NCBI RefSeq assembly: GCF_022370835.2
Contig: NZ_CP092365.1
Coordinates: 2,604,001-2,668,000 of the forward strand
Direction of reading: 5' to 3'
DNA: 64,000 nt
DNA from: Mycolicibacillus parakoreensis
GTDB taxonomy: Bacteria; Actinomycetota; Actinomycetes; Mycobacteriales; Mycobacteriaceae
A program made the position numbers and the translations under genes. Shown here piece by piece: positions 29,490 through 40,337 of the stretch. The notes beneath the pieces were generated by a model that was given only the letters and a program-made list of their open reading frames with translations, had not been told where the DNA came from and did no database searches. The first letter of the stretch is position 1. Each line of letters opens with the position of its first letter.

Positions 29490-31064
29490 CTACTTTTTGC
29501 CCGGGAACTTCAACGTCGACAGGTCGAGGTCGGCCAGCCCGGGCGGCAGCTCGTCGAGACCGGCCGGCATCTGCGACAGATCCGGGAACCCGGCCGGCAT
29601 CCCGGGCACGCCGCCGGCCAGCGGGCCCCGGGCCTTCGGCGGGGTGGGGCCGCGGCGTTTGCCCTTCTTGCCCTTGCCGCCTTTGGATTTCCCGCTCTTG
29701 CGGGTCGCTGACTTGCGGCCCACGCCGGGGATGCCCATGCCGCCCATCATCGACGACATCATCTTGCGGGCCTCGAAGAACCGGTCGACGAGCTGGTTGA
29801 CCTCGGTGACGGTGACCCCGGAGCCGTTGGCGATGCGCAGCCGGCGCGAGGCGTTGATGATCTTCGGGTCGGCCCGCTCGGCGGGGGTCATGCCGCGGAT
29901 GATCGCCTGCAGCCGGTCCAGTTGGCTGTCGTCGACGGCGGCCAGTGCGTCCTTCATCTGCCCGGCGCCGGGCAGCATGCCCAGCAGATTGCCGATCGGG
30001 CCCATCTTGCGGATGGCCAGCATCTGGTCGAGGAAGTCCTCCAGGGTCAGCTCACCGGTGCCGATCTTGGCGGCGGCGGCCTCGGCCTGCTCGGCGTCGA
30101 ACACCTGCTCGGCCTGCTCGATGAGGCTGAGCACATCGCCCATCCCGAGGATGCGGCTGGCCATCCGGTCGGGGTGGAAGACGTCGAAGTCCTCCAGCTT
30201 CTCCCCGGTGGAGGCGAACAGGATCGGCTCGCCGGTCACCTCGCGCACCGACAGCGCCGCACCCCCGCGGGCGTCGCCGTCGAGTTTGGTCAGCACCACC
30301 CCGGTGAATCCGACCCCTTCGCGGAACGCGTCGGCGGTGGCGACCGCGTCCTGGCCGACCATGGCGTCGAGGACGAACAGCACCTCGTCGGGGTCGACCG
30401 CGTCGCGGATGGCGGCGGCCTGGGCCATCATCTGCTCGTCGATCCCGAGTCGGCCGGCGGTGTCGACGACCACCACGTCGAAGTGTTTGCTTCTCGCCTC
30501 GTCCAGGCCCGCGGCGGCCACCGCCACCGGGTCGCCGGGGGCGGTGTCGGCGGCGGCGGACTCCGCCGAGGTGCCCGGGTGCGGGGCGAACACCGCGACA
30601 CCGGCGCGCTCCCCGACGATCTGCAGCTGGTTGACCGCGCCGGGCCGTTGCAGGTCGCAGGCCACCAGCAGCGGGGTGTGGCCCTGGCCCCGCAGCCAGG
30701 CGGCCAGCTTGCCCGCCAGCGTGGTCTTGCCGGCGCCCTGCAGACCGGCGAGCATGATCACCGTCGGACCGGTCTTGGCGAACGTCAGCGGGCGGGCCTG
30801 CCCGCCGAGGATGCCGATGAGCTCCTCGTTGACGATCTTGACGACCTGCTGGGCGGGGTTGAGCGCACCGGAGACCTCCGCGCCCTTGGCCCGGTCCTTG
30901 ATCCGGGCGATGAACGCCCGCACCACCGGCAGGGAGACGTCGGCCTCCAGCAGCGCCAGCCGGATCTCGCGGGCGGTGGCGTCGATGTCGGCGTCGGTGA
31001 GCCGGCCCTTGCCGCGCAGCCCCTGCAGGGCCGACGTCAACCGGTCGGAGAGCGATTCAAACAC
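29490..31064 (-). CDS. ffh: Signal recognition particle protein Ffh
   Basis: SRP54 GTPase that targets nascent membrane proteins to FtsY. The 524-residue protein has an N-domain, a G-domain with P-loop GLQGAGKTTLAGKLA, DTAGRLGIDEQMM and TKLDGDARGG, and a Met-rich M-domain from about residue 330 (MGMGDVL, KMMSSMMGGMGIPG). A basic Lys/Gly tail (KSKGGKGKKGKRRG) follows. Start GTG 31064. It lies 55 nt from a lone glnB; glnD, between them in M. tuberculosis, is missing. Confidence 0.96.
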   Translation of the reverse strand: MFESLSDRLTSALQGLRGKGRLTDADIDATAREIRLALLEADVSLPVVRAFIARIKDRAKGAEVSGALNPAQQVVKIVNEELIGILGGQARPLTFAKTGPTVIMLAGLQGAGKTTLAGKLAAWLRGQGHTPLLVACDLQRPGAVNQLQIVGERAGVAVFAPHPGTSAESAAADTAPGDPVAVAAAGLDEARSKHFDVVVVDTAGRLGIDEQMMAQAAAIRDAVDPDEVLFVLDAMVGQDAVATADAFREGVGFTGVVLTKLDGDARGGAALSVREVTGEPILFASTGEKLEDFDVFHPDRMASRILGMGDVLSLIEQAEQVFDAEQAEAAAAKIGTGELTLEDFLDQMLAIRKMGPIGNLLGMLPGAGQMKDALAAVDDSQLDRLQAIIRGMTPAERADPKIINASRRLRIANGSGVTVTEVNQLVDRFFEARKMMSSMMGGMGIPGVGRKSATRKSGKSKGGKGKKGKRRGPTPPKARGPLAGGVPGMPAGFPDLSQMPAGLDELPPGLADLDLSTLKFPGKK

Positions 31065-31118
31065 GTCGCCAAGCCTAACGGCATCGCCGCGGCGCCGGCC
31101 CCGGTGCTACACCCGCTG

Positions 31119-31529
<411 letters not shown>

Positions 31530-32816
31530 TCAGCCGAGCAGGGCGTCGACGAACGCCGCCGGCTCGAACGGGGCCAGATCGTCGGGCCCCTCACCGAGGC
31601 CGACCAGCTTGACCGGCACCCCGAGCTCCTGTTGGACCCGGAAGACGATCCCGCCCTTGGCGGTGCCGTCGAGCTTGGTCAGCACCACCCCGGTGATGTC
31701 GACCACCTCGGCGAAGACCTTGGCCTGGGCCAGGCCGTTCTGCCCGACGGTGGCGTCGAGCACCAGCAGCACCTCGTCGACGTGGGCGCGCCGGGTGACC
31801 ACCCGTTTGACCTTGCCGAGTTCGTCCATCAGCCCGGCCTTGGTGTGCAGCCGCCCGGCGGTGTCGACGAGGACCACGTCGGCACCGGCGGTGATGCCGG
31901 TGTCGACGGCGTCGAAGGCGACCGACGCCGGGTCGGCGCCCTCGGCGCCGCGCACCACGTCGGCACCGACGCGGGCGGCCCACGCCTGCAGTTGGTCGGC
32001 GGCCGCCGCCCGGAACGTGTCGGCCGCGCCGAGCACCACCCGGCGCCCGTCGGCGACCAGCACCCGCGCCAGCTTGCCGACCGTGGTGGTTTTGCCGGTG
32101 CCGTTGACCCCGACGACCAGCAGCACCGACGGCGCGTCGGCGTGCGGCAGGGCCCGGATCGTGCGGTCGAGGTCGGGCTGCAGTTCGGCGATGAGCACCT
32201 CGCGCAGCACCGCGCGGGCCTCGGCGTCGGTGCGCACCGTGCCCGCCGCCAACCGGGTGTGCAGCGCGGCGACCACCGAGGCGGTCGCCGCCGGCCCCAG
32301 ATCGGCGATGAGCAGGGTGTCCTCGATCTCCTCCCAGGAGTCGTCGTCGAGGTCGCCGCCGCCGAGCAGGCCCAGCATGCTGCGCCCGAGGGTGGACTGG
32401 GAGCGCGCCAACCGGCCGCGCAGCCGCTCCAGGCGCCCCGCGACCGGGGCGATCGTCTCGGCGGGCGCGGCCGGCGGGGGGGCCGGCTCGGCGGGCTCAG
32501 CCGGCTCGGCGGGCTCGGCGGGCGCGGCGGGCTCGGCGGGCTCAGCGGGCTCGGCGGGCTCGGCCGGCGGTGGCCGGACCTCCGGGGCGGGCGGGGCCGC
32601 GGGCGGGGCCGGCGCGGGGGGGTCGGCGGTGGTGGTCTGGCTGAACGTGATCCCCGATCCGCTGGTGTAGCCGCCGGAGCGGTCCAGCCCGGGCGTCGGC
32701 GGGGGCGCCGACAGGCGGATCCGCCGGCGTCGGTAGCGGACCAGCCCGACGATCAGGGCGGCGAGGGCGAGCGCGACGGCGGCGACCGCGAGCGCGATCC
32801 AGAGACCTTCAGACAC
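31530..32816 (-). CDS. ftsY: SRP receptor FtsY
   Basis: The 428-residue receptor GTPase has an N-terminal transmembrane helix (about residues 5-26) and a basic RYRRRRIR stop. A Pro/Ala/Glu linker (about 66-120) contains a PAE repeat. The NG domain has VGVNGTGKTTTVGKLA, the DTFRAAA motif, DTAGRLHTK and TKLDGTAKGG. The membrane helix contrasts with E. coli FtsY, which lacks one, but is typical of actinobacteria. It lies downstream of smc, with glnB next. Confidence 0.95.
   Translation of the reverse strand: MSEGLWIALAVAAVALALAALIVGLVRYRRRRIRLSAPPPTPGLDRSGGYTSGSGITFSQTTTADPPAPAPPAAPPAPEVRPPPAEPAEPAEPAEPAAPAEPAEPAEPAEPAPPPAAPAETIAPVAGRLERLRGRLARSQSTLGRSMLGLLGGGDLDDDSWEEIEDTLLIADLGPAATASVVAALHTRLAAGTVRTDAEARAVLREVLIAELQPDLDRTIRALPHADAPSVLLVVGVNGTGKTTTVGKLARVLVADGRRVVLGAADTFRAAAADQLQAWAARVGADVVRGAEGADPASVAFDAVDTGITAGADVVLVDTAGRLHTKAGLMDELGKVKRVVTRRAHVDEVLLVLDATVGQNGLAQAKVFAEVVDITGVVLTKLDGTAKGGIVFRVQQELGVPVKLVGLGEGPDDLAPFEPAAFVDALLG
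32457..32621 (-). repeat. PAE-repeat linker coding region in ftsY
   Basis: This segment encodes the Pro/Ala/Glu linker (residues 66-120). It is dominated by a degenerate 9-bp unit (GGCTCGGCG or GGCTCAGCG on the plus strand) giving repeated Pro-Ala-Glu. Copy number is likely variable among relatives, as with other low-complexity actinobacterial linkers. Confidence 0.75.
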
Positions 32817-32922
32817 TCCGCCATTGTTTCAGGCAGGTGCGGCCCCGGCGTCCGGCCCCCGCGACGCGGCGGTGCCCGGTGGGGCCGCGCCGCGGGGCCC
32901 CACGGCACGCTGACGACCCCCC

Positions 32923-32975
32923 AGCCGCACGTTTGCGCGCCGATCGGTGCCGTTCGCGCACGCAAACGTGCGGCT
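32923..32975. repeat. 15-bp perfect inverted repeat between smc and ftsY
   Basis: Arms AGCCGCACGTTTGCG (32923-32937) and CGCAAACGTGCGGCT (32961-32975) flank a 23-nt GC-rich spacer in the 191-bp gap between smc and ftsY. Transcribed from smc it would fold to a very stable hairpin without a U-run, so a U-tract-independent terminator of the kind suggested for mycobacteria is possible. The arms also look like a dispersed palindromic intergenic repeat; genome copy number is unknown here. Confidence 0.65.
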
Positions 32976-33007
32976 CGGCGACGGCCGGGCCGGGGTCCCG
33001 AGGTGCG

Positions 33008-36000
33008 CTACCCGGGGCTGGCGACCAGTTCCTGGCCGCGCATCCGCTGGGAGATCACCTGGGTGATGCCGTCGTTGCGCATGGTGACCCCGTACAGCGC
33101 GTCGGCGATCTCCATCGTCGGCTTCTGGTGGGTGATGACGATCAGCTGCGAGCGCGCCCGCAGCATCTCGAACAGCGCCAGCAGCCGGCGCAGGTTGGTG
33201 TCGTCGAGGGCGGCCTCCACCTCGTCGAGGATGTAGAACGGCGACGGCCGGGCCCGGAAGATCGCCACCAGCATCGCCACCGCGGTCAGCGACTTCTCCC
33301 CGCCGGAGAGCAGCGACAGGCGTTTGACCTTCTTGCCCGGCGGGCGGGCCTCCACCTCGATGCCGGTGGTGAGCATGTCGTGCGGATCGGTGAGCAGCAG
33401 CCGCCCCTCCCCGCCGGGGAACAGTGCGGCGAACACCTCCCGGAATTCGCGTTCCACATCCGCGTAGGCCTCGGTGAACACCTGCAGGATCTGGGCGTCG
33501 ACCTCGGAGACCACCGCCAGCAGATCACTGCGGGCCGCCTTGACGTCCTCCAACTGGGTGGACAGGAAGGTGTAGCGCTCCTCCAGCGCGGCGAACTCCT
33601 CCAGCGCCAGCGGGTTGACCCGGCCCAGCTCGGCGAGCTCACGCTCGGCGCGTTTGGCGCGTCGCTCCTGGGTGGGCCGGTCGAACGGCATCGGGGCGGG
33701 CGCGCTGACCTGCTCACCGCGGTCGCGGGCCTGCTCGTATTCGGCGATCTCCAACTCGCTGGGCGGCAACCCCACCTGCGGTCCGTACTCGGCGATCAGG
33801 TCCGCGCCGGTCATCCCGAACTGGTCGAGGACCATCTCCTCGAGTTGCTCGATGCGCAGCGCGGCCTGCGCCTTGGCCACCTCGTCGCGGTGCAGCGCCT
33901 CGGTGAGCTCGCCGATCCGGGTGTTCAACGCGGCCACCTCCTCGCGCAGCCGGCCGAGGGACTCCGAACGCTGCCGACGTTCGGCGGCCAACCGGTCCCG
34001 GTTGGCCGAGGCGGCGGCCACCACCGCCGCCACCCGCTCGGCGAGCACCCCGCCGGCGTCGGCGACCGCCGCGGCGACCGCGGCGGCGTGCGCCCGCGCG
34101 GCGCGGGCCTGCTCGGCGCGCCGGCGGGCCTCCCGTTCGGCGCCGGCCTGCCGACGCAGCGAGTCGGCCTGCCCGCGCAGCGCGTTGGCGCGTTCCTCGG
34201 CGGTGCGCACCGCCAGGCGGGCTTCCACCTCGACGCCGCGGGCGGCGTCGGTGTCCGCGGCGATCTGCCGGCGGTCCACCGGGTCGGCGGTGGCGACCGG
34301 TTCACTGGATTCGGCGTTGCGCAGCCGGGTCTCCAGCGCGCCGAGCTCCTCGACGGTGGTGGCGCGGCGCGTCTCGAGCTCCGCACGCTGGTGCAGCTGT
34401 CGGTCCCAGTCCTCCTCGGCGGTGCGGGCCTGCTGGCCCAGCCGGCCGAGCTGGTCGTAGATCGCGGCGATCGCGGCGTCGGACTCCTTCAGCGCCGCCA
34501 GCGCCTGCTCGGCGGTGTCTTGGCGGGCGGCCTGTTCGGTGACCGCCCCGGCCAGCGCCGCCCCGAGCCGGCTGACCTGCTCCTCGGCCTCGCCGAGCTG
34601 GGTGCGGGCCCGGTCGATCTCGCTGGTGATCTCCAACGTCGACGGCTTGTGATCCGAGCCGCCACTGATCCAGCCGGCACCGACCAGGTCGCCGTCGCGG
34701 GTGACCGCGCGCAACCGCGGGTGCGCGCCGATCACCGCCAGCGCCGCCGACAGATCCGGGACCACGGCCACCCCGGCCAGCATCGCGGCGAGCGCACCGC
34801 GCAGCCGGGCGGGCGCCTCGATGAGGTCGTGGGCCCACACCGCCCCGGCCGGGGCGGGCTCGTCGGGCTCGGCCGCCGGGGCCGGCCAGTCCCCCAGCAC
34901 GATCGCCGCACGCCCGCCGTCGGTCTCCTTCAATGCGGTGACCGCGGCCCGGGCGGTCTCGACGGTGTCGGCGGCGACCGCGTCGGCGGCGGCCCCCAGC
35001 ACCGCGGCCACCGCCGCCTCGAAGCCGGGCCGCACCTTGACCAGGGTGGCGACCGAGCCGAGCAGCCCGCCGATCCCGGAGTCGGTGGCCAACCAGGAGG
35101 CGCCGTCCTTGCGGTCCAGCCCGACGGTGAGCGCATCGATGCGCGCCTGCAGGGACGCGACCTCGCGTTCGGCGGCGCGCTCGGCGGCCTGCAGCTCGCC
35201 CACCCGCGCGTCGGCGACCCGCACCGCGGCCACGCTGCGTTCGTGCTGTTCGTCCAGGCCCGCTTCACCCTGGTCGAGTTCGGTGACCCGGGCTTGGGCG
35301 GTCTCGAACTCGGCGTGGGCGGCCTCGGCGCGCGCGGCCGCCTCCTCGATGCGCGGGGCGAGCCGGGCGACGTTGTCGTCGATGGATTCCACCCGCGCCC
35401 GCATGGTCTCCACCTGTCCGGCCAGCCGCGCGAGTCCCTCGCGGCGGTCGGCTTCGGCGCGCACCGCCGCCAGATGGGTCTGCTCGGCCTCGTGGGCCAC
35501 CCGCTCCTGGGCGGCCAGTGCGCCGCGCGCGGACTCCAGCCGGTCGCGTGCCCCGGCGAGCTCGGTGAGCAGCTGCTGTTCGCGGGCGGCGACGTGCTCG
35601 GCCTCGGCCTCCAGCTCCTCGGGGTCCGGGCCGGTGTGGCCGACCGGTTCCTGGTCCAGGTGCTGGGCGCGTTCGGTGGCGATGCGCACCGTGGCGGCGA
35701 CCCGCTCGGCGAGCGCGGAGAGCCCGAACCAGGTCTGTTGGGCGGCCTCGGCGTTCTCGGAGAGCCGCGCCAGGGTGGCTTCGTGGCCGGCCAGGTCCGC
35801 CGCGGCGGTCTTCAGCCGCGCCGCCGCCTCGTCGTGGTCGCGGCGCAGCGTGGCCTCGGTGGTGTGGGTGCCGTCGAACTCCGCCTTGCGGGCCACCAGG
35901 TCGTCGGCGGCCAGCCGCAGCCGCGCGTCACGCAGGTCGGCCTGGATGGTGGCGGCGCGGCGGGCCACCTCCGCCTGGCGGCCCAGCGGTTTGAGCTGGC

Positions 36001-36598
36001 GGCGCAGTTCGGTGGTGAGATCGGTGAGCCGGGCCAGGTTGGCCTGCATCGACTCCAGCTTGCGGACCGCTTTCTCCTTGCGTTTGCGGTGTTTGAGCAC
36101 CCCGGCGGCTTCCTCGATGAACGACCGACGCTCCTCGGGGCGCGATTCGAGGATCTGCGAGAGCCGGCCCTGCCCGACGATGACGTGCATCTCCCGGCCG
36201 ATCCCCGAATCCGACAGCAGCTCCTGGACGTCCATCAGCCGGCATCCGGCCCCGTTGATCTCGTACTCGCTGCCGCCGTCGCGAAACATCCGGCGGGTGA
36301 TCGCGACCTCGGAGTACTCGATGGGCAACGCGTTGTCGGAGTTGTCGATGGTCACCGTGACCTCGGCGCGGCCCAGCGGCGCCCGCGAGGAGGTGCCGGC
36401 GAAGATGACGTCTTGCATCTTGCCGCCGCGCAACGTCTTGGCGCCCTGCTCGCCCATCACCCAGGCCAGCGCGTCGACCACGTTGGATTTGCCCGACCCG
36501 TTGGGTCCGACCACGCAGGTGATCCCCGGCTCGAACCGCAGAGTCGTCGGCGAGGCGAAGGACTTGAAGCCCTTCAACGTCAGACTCTTCAGGTGCAC
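33008..36598 (-). CDS. smc: Chromosome segregation protein SMC
   Basis: The 1196-residue condensin ATPase has the N-terminal Walker [17 protein letters not shown], two long coiled coils (about residues 170-510 and 670-1020), a hinge near 515-665 ([21 protein letters not shown]) and a C-terminal signature [15 protein letters not shown] with Walker [17 protein letters not shown] 36598 gives the family start [14 protein letters not shown]; the ~85-residue upstream extension overlaps acyP and is rejected. The position downstream of acyP and upstream of ftsY is conserved. Confidence 0.96.
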   Translation of the reverse strand: MHLKSLTLKGFKSFASPTTLRFEPGITCVVGPNGSGKSNVVDALAWVMGEQGAKTLRGGKMQDVIFAGTSSRAPLGRAEVTVTIDNSDNALPIEYSEVAITRRMFRDGGSEYEINGAGCRLMDVQELLSDSGIGREMHVIVGQGRLSQILESRPEERRSFIEEAAGVLKHRKRKEKAVRKLESMQANLARLTDLTTELRRQLKPLGRQAEVARRAATIQADLRDARLRLAADDLVARKAEFDGTHTTEATLRRDHDEAAARLKTAAADLAGHEATLARLSENAEAAQQTWFGLSALAERVAATVRIATERAQHLDQEPVGHTGPDPEELEAEAEHVAAREQQLLTELAGARDRLESARGALAAQERVAHEAEQTHLAAVRAEADRREGLARLAGQVETMRARVESIDDNVARLAPRIEEAAARAEAAHAEFETAQARVTELDQGEAGLDEQHERSVAAVRVADARVGELQAAERAAEREVASLQARIDALTVGLDRKDGASWLATDSGIGGLLGSVATLVKVRPGFEAAVAAVLGAAADAVAADTVETARAAVTALKETDGGRAAIVLGDWPAPAAEPDEPAPAGAVWAHDLIEAPARLRGALAAMLAGVAVVPDLSAALAVIGAHPRLRAVTRDGDLVGAGWISGGSDHKPSTLEITSEIDRARTQLGEAEEQVSRLGAALAGAVTEQAARQDTAEQALAALKESDAAIAAIYDQLGRLGQQARTAEEDWDRQLHQRAELETRRATTVEELGALETRLRNAESSEPVATADPVDRRQIAADTDAARGVEVEARLAVRTAEERANALRGQADSLRRQAGAEREARRRAEQARAARAHAAAVAAAVADAGGVLAERVAAVVAAASANRDRLAAERRQRSESLGRLREEVAALNTRIGELTEALHRDEVAKAQAALRIEQLEEMVLDQFGMTGADLIAEYGPQVGLPPSELEIAEYEQARDRGEQVSAPAPMPFDRPTQERRAKRAERELAELGRVNPLALEEFAALEERYTFLSTQLEDVKAARSDLLAVVSEVDAQILQVFTEAYADVEREFREVFAALFPGGEGRLLLTDPHDMLTTGIEVEARPPGKKVKRLSLLSGGEKSLTAVAMLVAIFRARPSPFYILDEVEAALDDTNLRRLLALFEMLRARSQLIVITHQKPTMEIADALYGVTMRNDGITQVISQRMRGQELVASPG

Positions 36599-36639
36599 GG
36601 GGTGTGAGACTACCGGGCTGGCCGGTCCTCGCGCCCCCG

Positions 36640-36936
36640 CTACCGCTCGCTGAATCCGGCGATCGGATCGCCGGGCTCGGCCCAGTCGGCGACCACGGTG
36701 TCCACCCGCCCCGGCGTGGCGCCCGAACGCAGCAGGGCCAGCAGCCGCTCGCAGGCCGACCGCGGCCCCTGGGCGACGACCTGCACCCGGCCGTCGGTCT
36801 TGTTGGCGGCGTAGCCGCCCAGCCCCAGCTCCAGCGCCCGGCACCGGGTCCACCAGCGAAACCCCACCCCCTGGACGCGGCCGTGCACCCAGGCGGTCAG
36901 CCGTGCCCGCGGCTCACCCACCGGTGCCCCCGCCAC
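36640..36936 (-). CDS. acyP: Acylphosphatase
   Basis: A 98-residue ferredoxin-fold enzyme that hydrolyses acyl phosphates. Catalytic Arg27 in VQGVGFRWW and Asn45 in [12 protein letters not shown] are both present. GTG 36936 is preferred because GAGG lies 6 nt upstream; another GTG five codons on (36921) is possible. It overlaps the 3' end of the osmC-like gene by 23 nt, implying coupling. Confidence 0.9.
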   Translation of the reverse strand: MAGAPVGEPRARLTAWVHGRVQGVGFRWWTRCRALELGLGGYAANKTDGRVQVVAQGPRSACERLLALLRSGATPGRVDTVVADWAEPGDPIAGFSER

Positions 36937-37336
36937 CGGCGACCTCGACGTCGACCTCGGTGCCGGCCTTCAGGGTGCGCCCCACCGTGCAGCTGGCGTC
37001 GATGGCGCGGTGCACCACGGTGAGCAGGCGCTGGCGCTCGTTCTCGGACAGTCCCGACAGGTCCAGCTGCATCGTCGCCGACAGCCGCGGGTAGCGCTCC
37101 TGGGCGCGGTCGGCCGGCCCGCTGACACCGATCGTGGTGGTGTAGTCCTCGCCGAGGCGACGGGCCACCGGGGCGTCGCTGGCCATGCCGCTGCATGCGG
37201 CCAGCGCGATCTTCAGCAGCTCACCGGGGGTGAACACGCCGTCGACGTCGTCGCTGCCGATGGCCACCTGCGCGCCTCGGCTGCTGCGCCCGGTGTAGCG
37301 CCGCGTTGCGGTCCGTTCCACCCACAGTTGTGTCAT
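36914..37336 (-). CDS. OsmC-family peroxiredoxin-like protein (Rv2923c-like)
   Basis: A 140-residue OsmC/Ohr-fold protein. Two redox cysteines are in place: C48 in LAACSGMASDAP and C116 in DASCTVGRTLKAG. OsmC proteins reduce organic hydroperoxides with dithiols in a dimer. The YceI/YhfA-type start MTQLWVERTATRRYTG fits the mycobacterial subgroup. Its 3' end overlaps acyP. The ATG at 37336 is 45 nt from the divergent PIG-L deacetylase gene. Confidence 0.9.
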   Translation of the reverse strand: MTQLWVERTATRRYTGRSSRGAQVAIGSDDVDGVFTPGELLKIALAACSGMASDAPVARRLGEDYTTTIGVSGPADRAQERYPRLSATMQLDLSGLSENERQRLLTVVHRAIDASCTVGRTLKAGTEVDVEVAGGGGTGG

Positions 37337-37381
37337 GGGTTCTTTTCTACTCGGTGCCCGCGCCGGGGCATACTGCCGGTG

Positions 37382-38149
37382 ATGGCTACCGTGGTCGCGT
37401 TTCACGCCCACCCCGACGACGAGGTGGTGCTCACCGGCGGCACCCTGGCGCGGGCGGCGGCCGAGGGCCACCGGGTGGTGATCGTGGTGGCCACCGACGG
37501 CCGGGTCCACGACACCGACGGCGATCGTCTCCACGAACTGCGCTGCAGCGCCGGGATTCTCGGCGCCCACCGGGTGGAATGCCTGGGCTACGCCGACAGC
37601 GGGTACGGCCCGCGGTTTTTGCCCGATCCGCCCGGGCGGATCCGGTTCGGTCGTGCCGACGTCGAGGTGGCCGCCGGGCGGCTCGCCGCGATCCTGCGCG
37701 CGGAATCCGCCGACCTGCTGCTGAGCTATCAGGCCAACGGCGGCTACGGGCACCGCGACCACATCCAGGTCCACCACGTCGGCGCCCGCGCCGCCGACCT
37801 GGCCGGCACCCCGCGGGTGCTCGAGGCGACGATGCCACGCGAATTGCTGTGCCGAATCGGCCGATTCGCCCGCCTGGTGGGCCTGCCCGCGCCGTATGAC
37901 CGCCAGATCATGGCCACCGCGTACGCGCCGCGGGCGACGATCACCCACCGGATCAACGTCGCGCGCTACGCCGGCCGCAAACGCGACGCCTTCGCCGCGC
38001 ACCGCTCCCAGATCGGCGCCACCGGTGCACGGCTGCTCGGTGTCCTGCGGCGTCTGCCCGCCCCGGTGGCGGGGCTGCTGCTCGGCCGGGAGTGGTTCGT
38101 CGACCCGACGCTGGCGCCGGGCCCGGTGCGCCGCACCCTGTGCGACTGA
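37382..38149 (+). CDS. PIG-L (LmbE-like) family deacetylase
   Basis: A 255-residue zinc deacetylase of the family that includes MshB and Mca in mycothiol metabolism. Zinc ligands are AHPDDE (H10, D13) and the later GYGHRDHIQVHH. Length and overall pattern differ from MshB (about 300), so it is probably a paralogue with a sugar or amide substrate. ATG 37382 lacks a ribosome-binding site, and a CATACT -10-like box 13 nt upstream (37369-37374) suggests a leaderless mRNA. Confidence 0.82.
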   Translation: MATVVAFHAHPDDEVVLTGGTLARAAAEGHRVVIVVATDGRVHDTDGDRLHELRCSAGILGAHRVECLGYADSGYGPRFLPDPPGRIRFGRADVEVAAGRLAAILRAESADLLLSYQANGGYGHRDHIQVHHVGARAADLAGTPRVLEATMPRELLCRIGRFARLVGLPAPYDRQIMATAYAPRATITHRINVARYAGRKRDAFAAHRSQIGATGARLLGVLRRLPAPVAGLLLGREWFVDPTLAPGPVRRTLCD

Positions 38150-38155
38150 GCGGGC

Positions 38156-39007
38156 TCAACGGCGCGGGCGCGGTTGGCATCGCGGGCAGAAGAACGACGA
38201 CCGGTTCATGAACTTCTCCCGGCGGATCGGCGCGCCGCAGCGGCGACACGGACGCCCTTGCCGGCCGTAGACGTCCAGTGCCCGCTCGAAGTACCCGGAC
38301 TCGCCGTTGACGTTGACATACAGCGCGTCGAAGGAGGTGCCGCCGGCGGCCAGCGCCTCGCTCATCACCGCGTCCGCCGCCGCGAGCACCGTCCGCAGTT
38401 TCGGGCGGGTCAGCGCATCGGCGCGGCGCGCGCCGTGCACCCGCGCGCGCCACAGCGCTTCGTCGGCGTAGATGTTGCCGATCCCGGAGACCACCGACTG
38501 GTCGAGCAGTTGGCGTTTGATCTCCGAGCGCTTGGTCGCCAACACCGCCACCACCGCCTCGGGGTCGAAGCGCGGATCGAGCGGGTCGCGGCCCAGGTGC
38601 GCCACCGGCGCGGGCACCGCGTCGCCGTCGACGGCGGCCATCTGGGCCACAAACCAGCCGCCGAACGTGCGCTGGTCGACGAAGTGCAGCGCGGTGTCGT
38701 CGTCGAGGCGCACCGCGATGCGCAGGTGGGCGGTGTGGGGCACCGGCCCGAGGAGCATCTGTCCGCTCATCCCCAGGTGCACCACCAGCGCCTGATCACC
38801 GTCGTCGAGGGTCAGCCACAGGTACTTGCCGCGCCGGCCGGTGCCGGTGATCTGCGCGCCCAGCAGCCGGGCGCTCAGGTCGGCGGGCCCACCGCGGTGG
38901 CGGCGCACCGCGCGCGGGTGATGGATGCGCACCGCGGTGACGGTGCGGCCGAGCACCTGGGCGTCCAGGCCGCGGCGCACCACCTCCACTTCGGGTAGCT
39001 CCGGCAT
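38156..39007 (-). CDS. fpg: Formamidopyrimidine-DNA glycosylase
   Basis: Excises oxidised purines such as 8-oxoG. The 283-residue enzyme begins [12 protein letters not shown] after the removed Met, with catalytic P2 and E3 and the conserved Lys near GKYLWL. The H2TH region contains [14 protein letters not shown]-terminal four-Cys zinc finger ([16 protein letters not shown], then FFCPRCQ) is intact. The gene lies between a deacetylase and rnc; rnc-fpg order is common in actinobacteria. Confidence 0.95.
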   Translation of the reverse strand: MPELPEVEVVRRGLDAQVLGRTVTAVRIHHPRAVRRHRGGPADLSARLLGAQITGTGRRGKYLWLTLDDGDQALVVHLGMSGQMLLGPVPHTAHLRIAVRLDDDTALHFVDQRTFGGWFVAQMAAVDGDAVPAPVAHLGRDPLDPRFDPEAVVAVLATKRSEIKRQLLDQSVVSGIGNIYADEALWRARVHGARRADALTRPKLRTVLAAADAVMSEALAAGGTSFDALYVNVNGESGYFERALDVYGRQGRPCRRCGAPIRREKFMNRSSFFCPRCQPRPRR

Positions 39008-39037
39008 GCCTGTGTGCTCCGCGCCTGGGTGTGCCGG

Positions 39038-39754
39038 CTAGGCCGGGTGGCGTCCCGGCGCGGCGGACTGCGCGGCGTCGAGGGCCTTCCAGGCGGCCGC
39101 CGCGGCCTGCTGCTCGGCCTCCTTTTTGGACCGGCCCACCCCGCGCGGGTAGGTGGTGTCGGCGACCACCGCCACCGCGGTGAACTCCTTGTCGTGGTCG
39201 GGCCCGGTGGAGCTGACCCGGTAGGCCGGGGTGCCCAGCCCGTGGGCGGCGGACAGCTCCTGCAGGCTGGTCTTCCAGTCCAGCCCCGCCCCCAGGGTGG
39301 GCGCGGTGTCGAGCAGCTCCCCGAACAGCCGCAGGATCACCGTGCGGGCCACCTCGATGCCGTGCTGCAGATACACCGCGCCGAGCAGGGACTCCATGCT
39401 GTCGGCCAGGATGCTGGATTTGTCGGCGCCACCGGTGGCGATCTCGCCGCGGCCCAGCAGCAGGTGCGCCCCGAGACCGTCGGCGGTGAGCCCGCGGGCC
39501 ACGTCGGCGAGTGCGGCGGTGTTGACCACGCTGGCCCGCAGCTTGGCCAGGTCGCCCTCCGGCCGGTCGGGGTGACGGTGGAACAACTCGTCGGTGACGG
39601 TGAGCCCCAGCACCGCGTCGCCGAGGAACTCCAACCGCTCGTTGGTCGGCAACCCGCCCTGCTCGTAGGCGTAGCTGCGGTGGGTCAGCGCCAGCGTCAA
39701 CACCTCCTCGGGCAACGCGACGCCGAGCGCCGCGAGCAGCGCCTGGCGGTTCAC
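39038..39754 (-). CDS. rnc: Ribonuclease III
   Basis: Cleaves double-stranded RNA, including the rRNA precursor stems. The 238-residue enzyme has the signature [12 protein letters not shown] (residues about 40-51), acidic residues in [11 protein letters not shown], and a C-terminal dsRBD (about 165-232) ending [19 protein letters not shown] 39754 overlaps the DUF177 stop as GTGA, so the longer reading to 40072 is rejected. Confidence 0.95.
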   Translation of the reverse strand: MNRQALLAALGVALPEEVLTLALTHRSYAYEQGGLPTNERLEFLGDAVLGLTVTDELFHRHPDRPEGDLAKLRASVVNTAALADVARGLTADGLGAHLLLGRGEIATGGADKSSILADSMESLLGAVYLQHGIEVARTVILRLFGELLDTAPTLGAGLDWKTSLQELSAAHGLGTPAYRVSSTGPDHDKEFTAVAVVADTTYPRGVGRSKKEAEQQAAAAAWKALDAAQSAAPGRHPA

Positions 39755-40299
39755 GGCCGGTCTTCCAGCAGCCCGGCCAGTTTGGCCCAGCGCGGATCGA
39801 TCACCTCGTGGTGGTGATCGGGGTCGGCGGTGGCCAGCGCCACCCCGCACTGCGCGCACAGGCCCGGGCAGTCCGGGCGGCACAGCGGGGAGAGCGGCAG
39901 CGCCAGGCCGACCTCGTCGATGAGGGCCTGTTCGAGGTCGACGGTGTCGTCGACGATGCGGCCGATTTCGTCGTCCTCGGTGGTCGCCTCGGTGGTGCTC
40001 TGTGGGTAGGCGTACAGCGCGGTGAGCCGGACCTCGATGTGGTCGGCGAACTCGGTCAGGCAGCGTGCGCACTGCGCGCTGGTGGGCGCGGCGGCGGTCC
40101 CGGTGACCAGCACGCCCTCGGAGACCGACTGCAGCTGCAGATCCAGCGTCAGCGGCGCGCCGGGCTCGATCGCCTCCAGGTCCAGCCCGATCCGCACCGG
40201 GGCGTCCACGGTGCGGCGCACCGCCATCATCGTGCCGGGACGCCGCCCCAGCCGGGCGATGGTGAGCACCAGCGGCGCGTCGGATTGATGCGTGGCCAT
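39751..40299 (-). CDS. DUF177 (YceD-family) protein, Rv2926c-like
   Basis: A 182-residue protein of the DUF177 family, linked in other bacteria and plants to 23S rRNA accumulation. It has a CARC motif (about residue 78) and a CPGLCAQCG metal-site-like cluster near residue 145, plus an acidic central region ([13 protein letters not shown]). ATG 40299 ([11 protein letters not shown]) is used. Coupling to rnc by a GTGA overlap supports a role in rRNA processing. Confidence 0.85.
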   Translation of the reverse strand: MATHQSDAPLVLTIARLGRRPGTMMAVRRTVDAPVRIGLDLEAIEPGAPLTLDLQLQSVSEGVLVTGTAAAPTSAQCARCLTEFADHIEVRLTALYAYPQSTTEATTEDDEIGRIVDDTVDLEQALIDEVGLALPLSPLCRPDCPGLCAQCGVALATADPDHHHEVIDPRWAKLAGLLEDRP

Positions 40300-40337
40300 G
40301 CCTTCGATCCTACGGCGCGCCGCGCGCGCCGCGGCGC

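Noticed and set aside
32837..36607. Long plus-strand frame opposite smc
   Set aside because: Shadow of the smc coiled coil; no motif and no ribosome-binding site.
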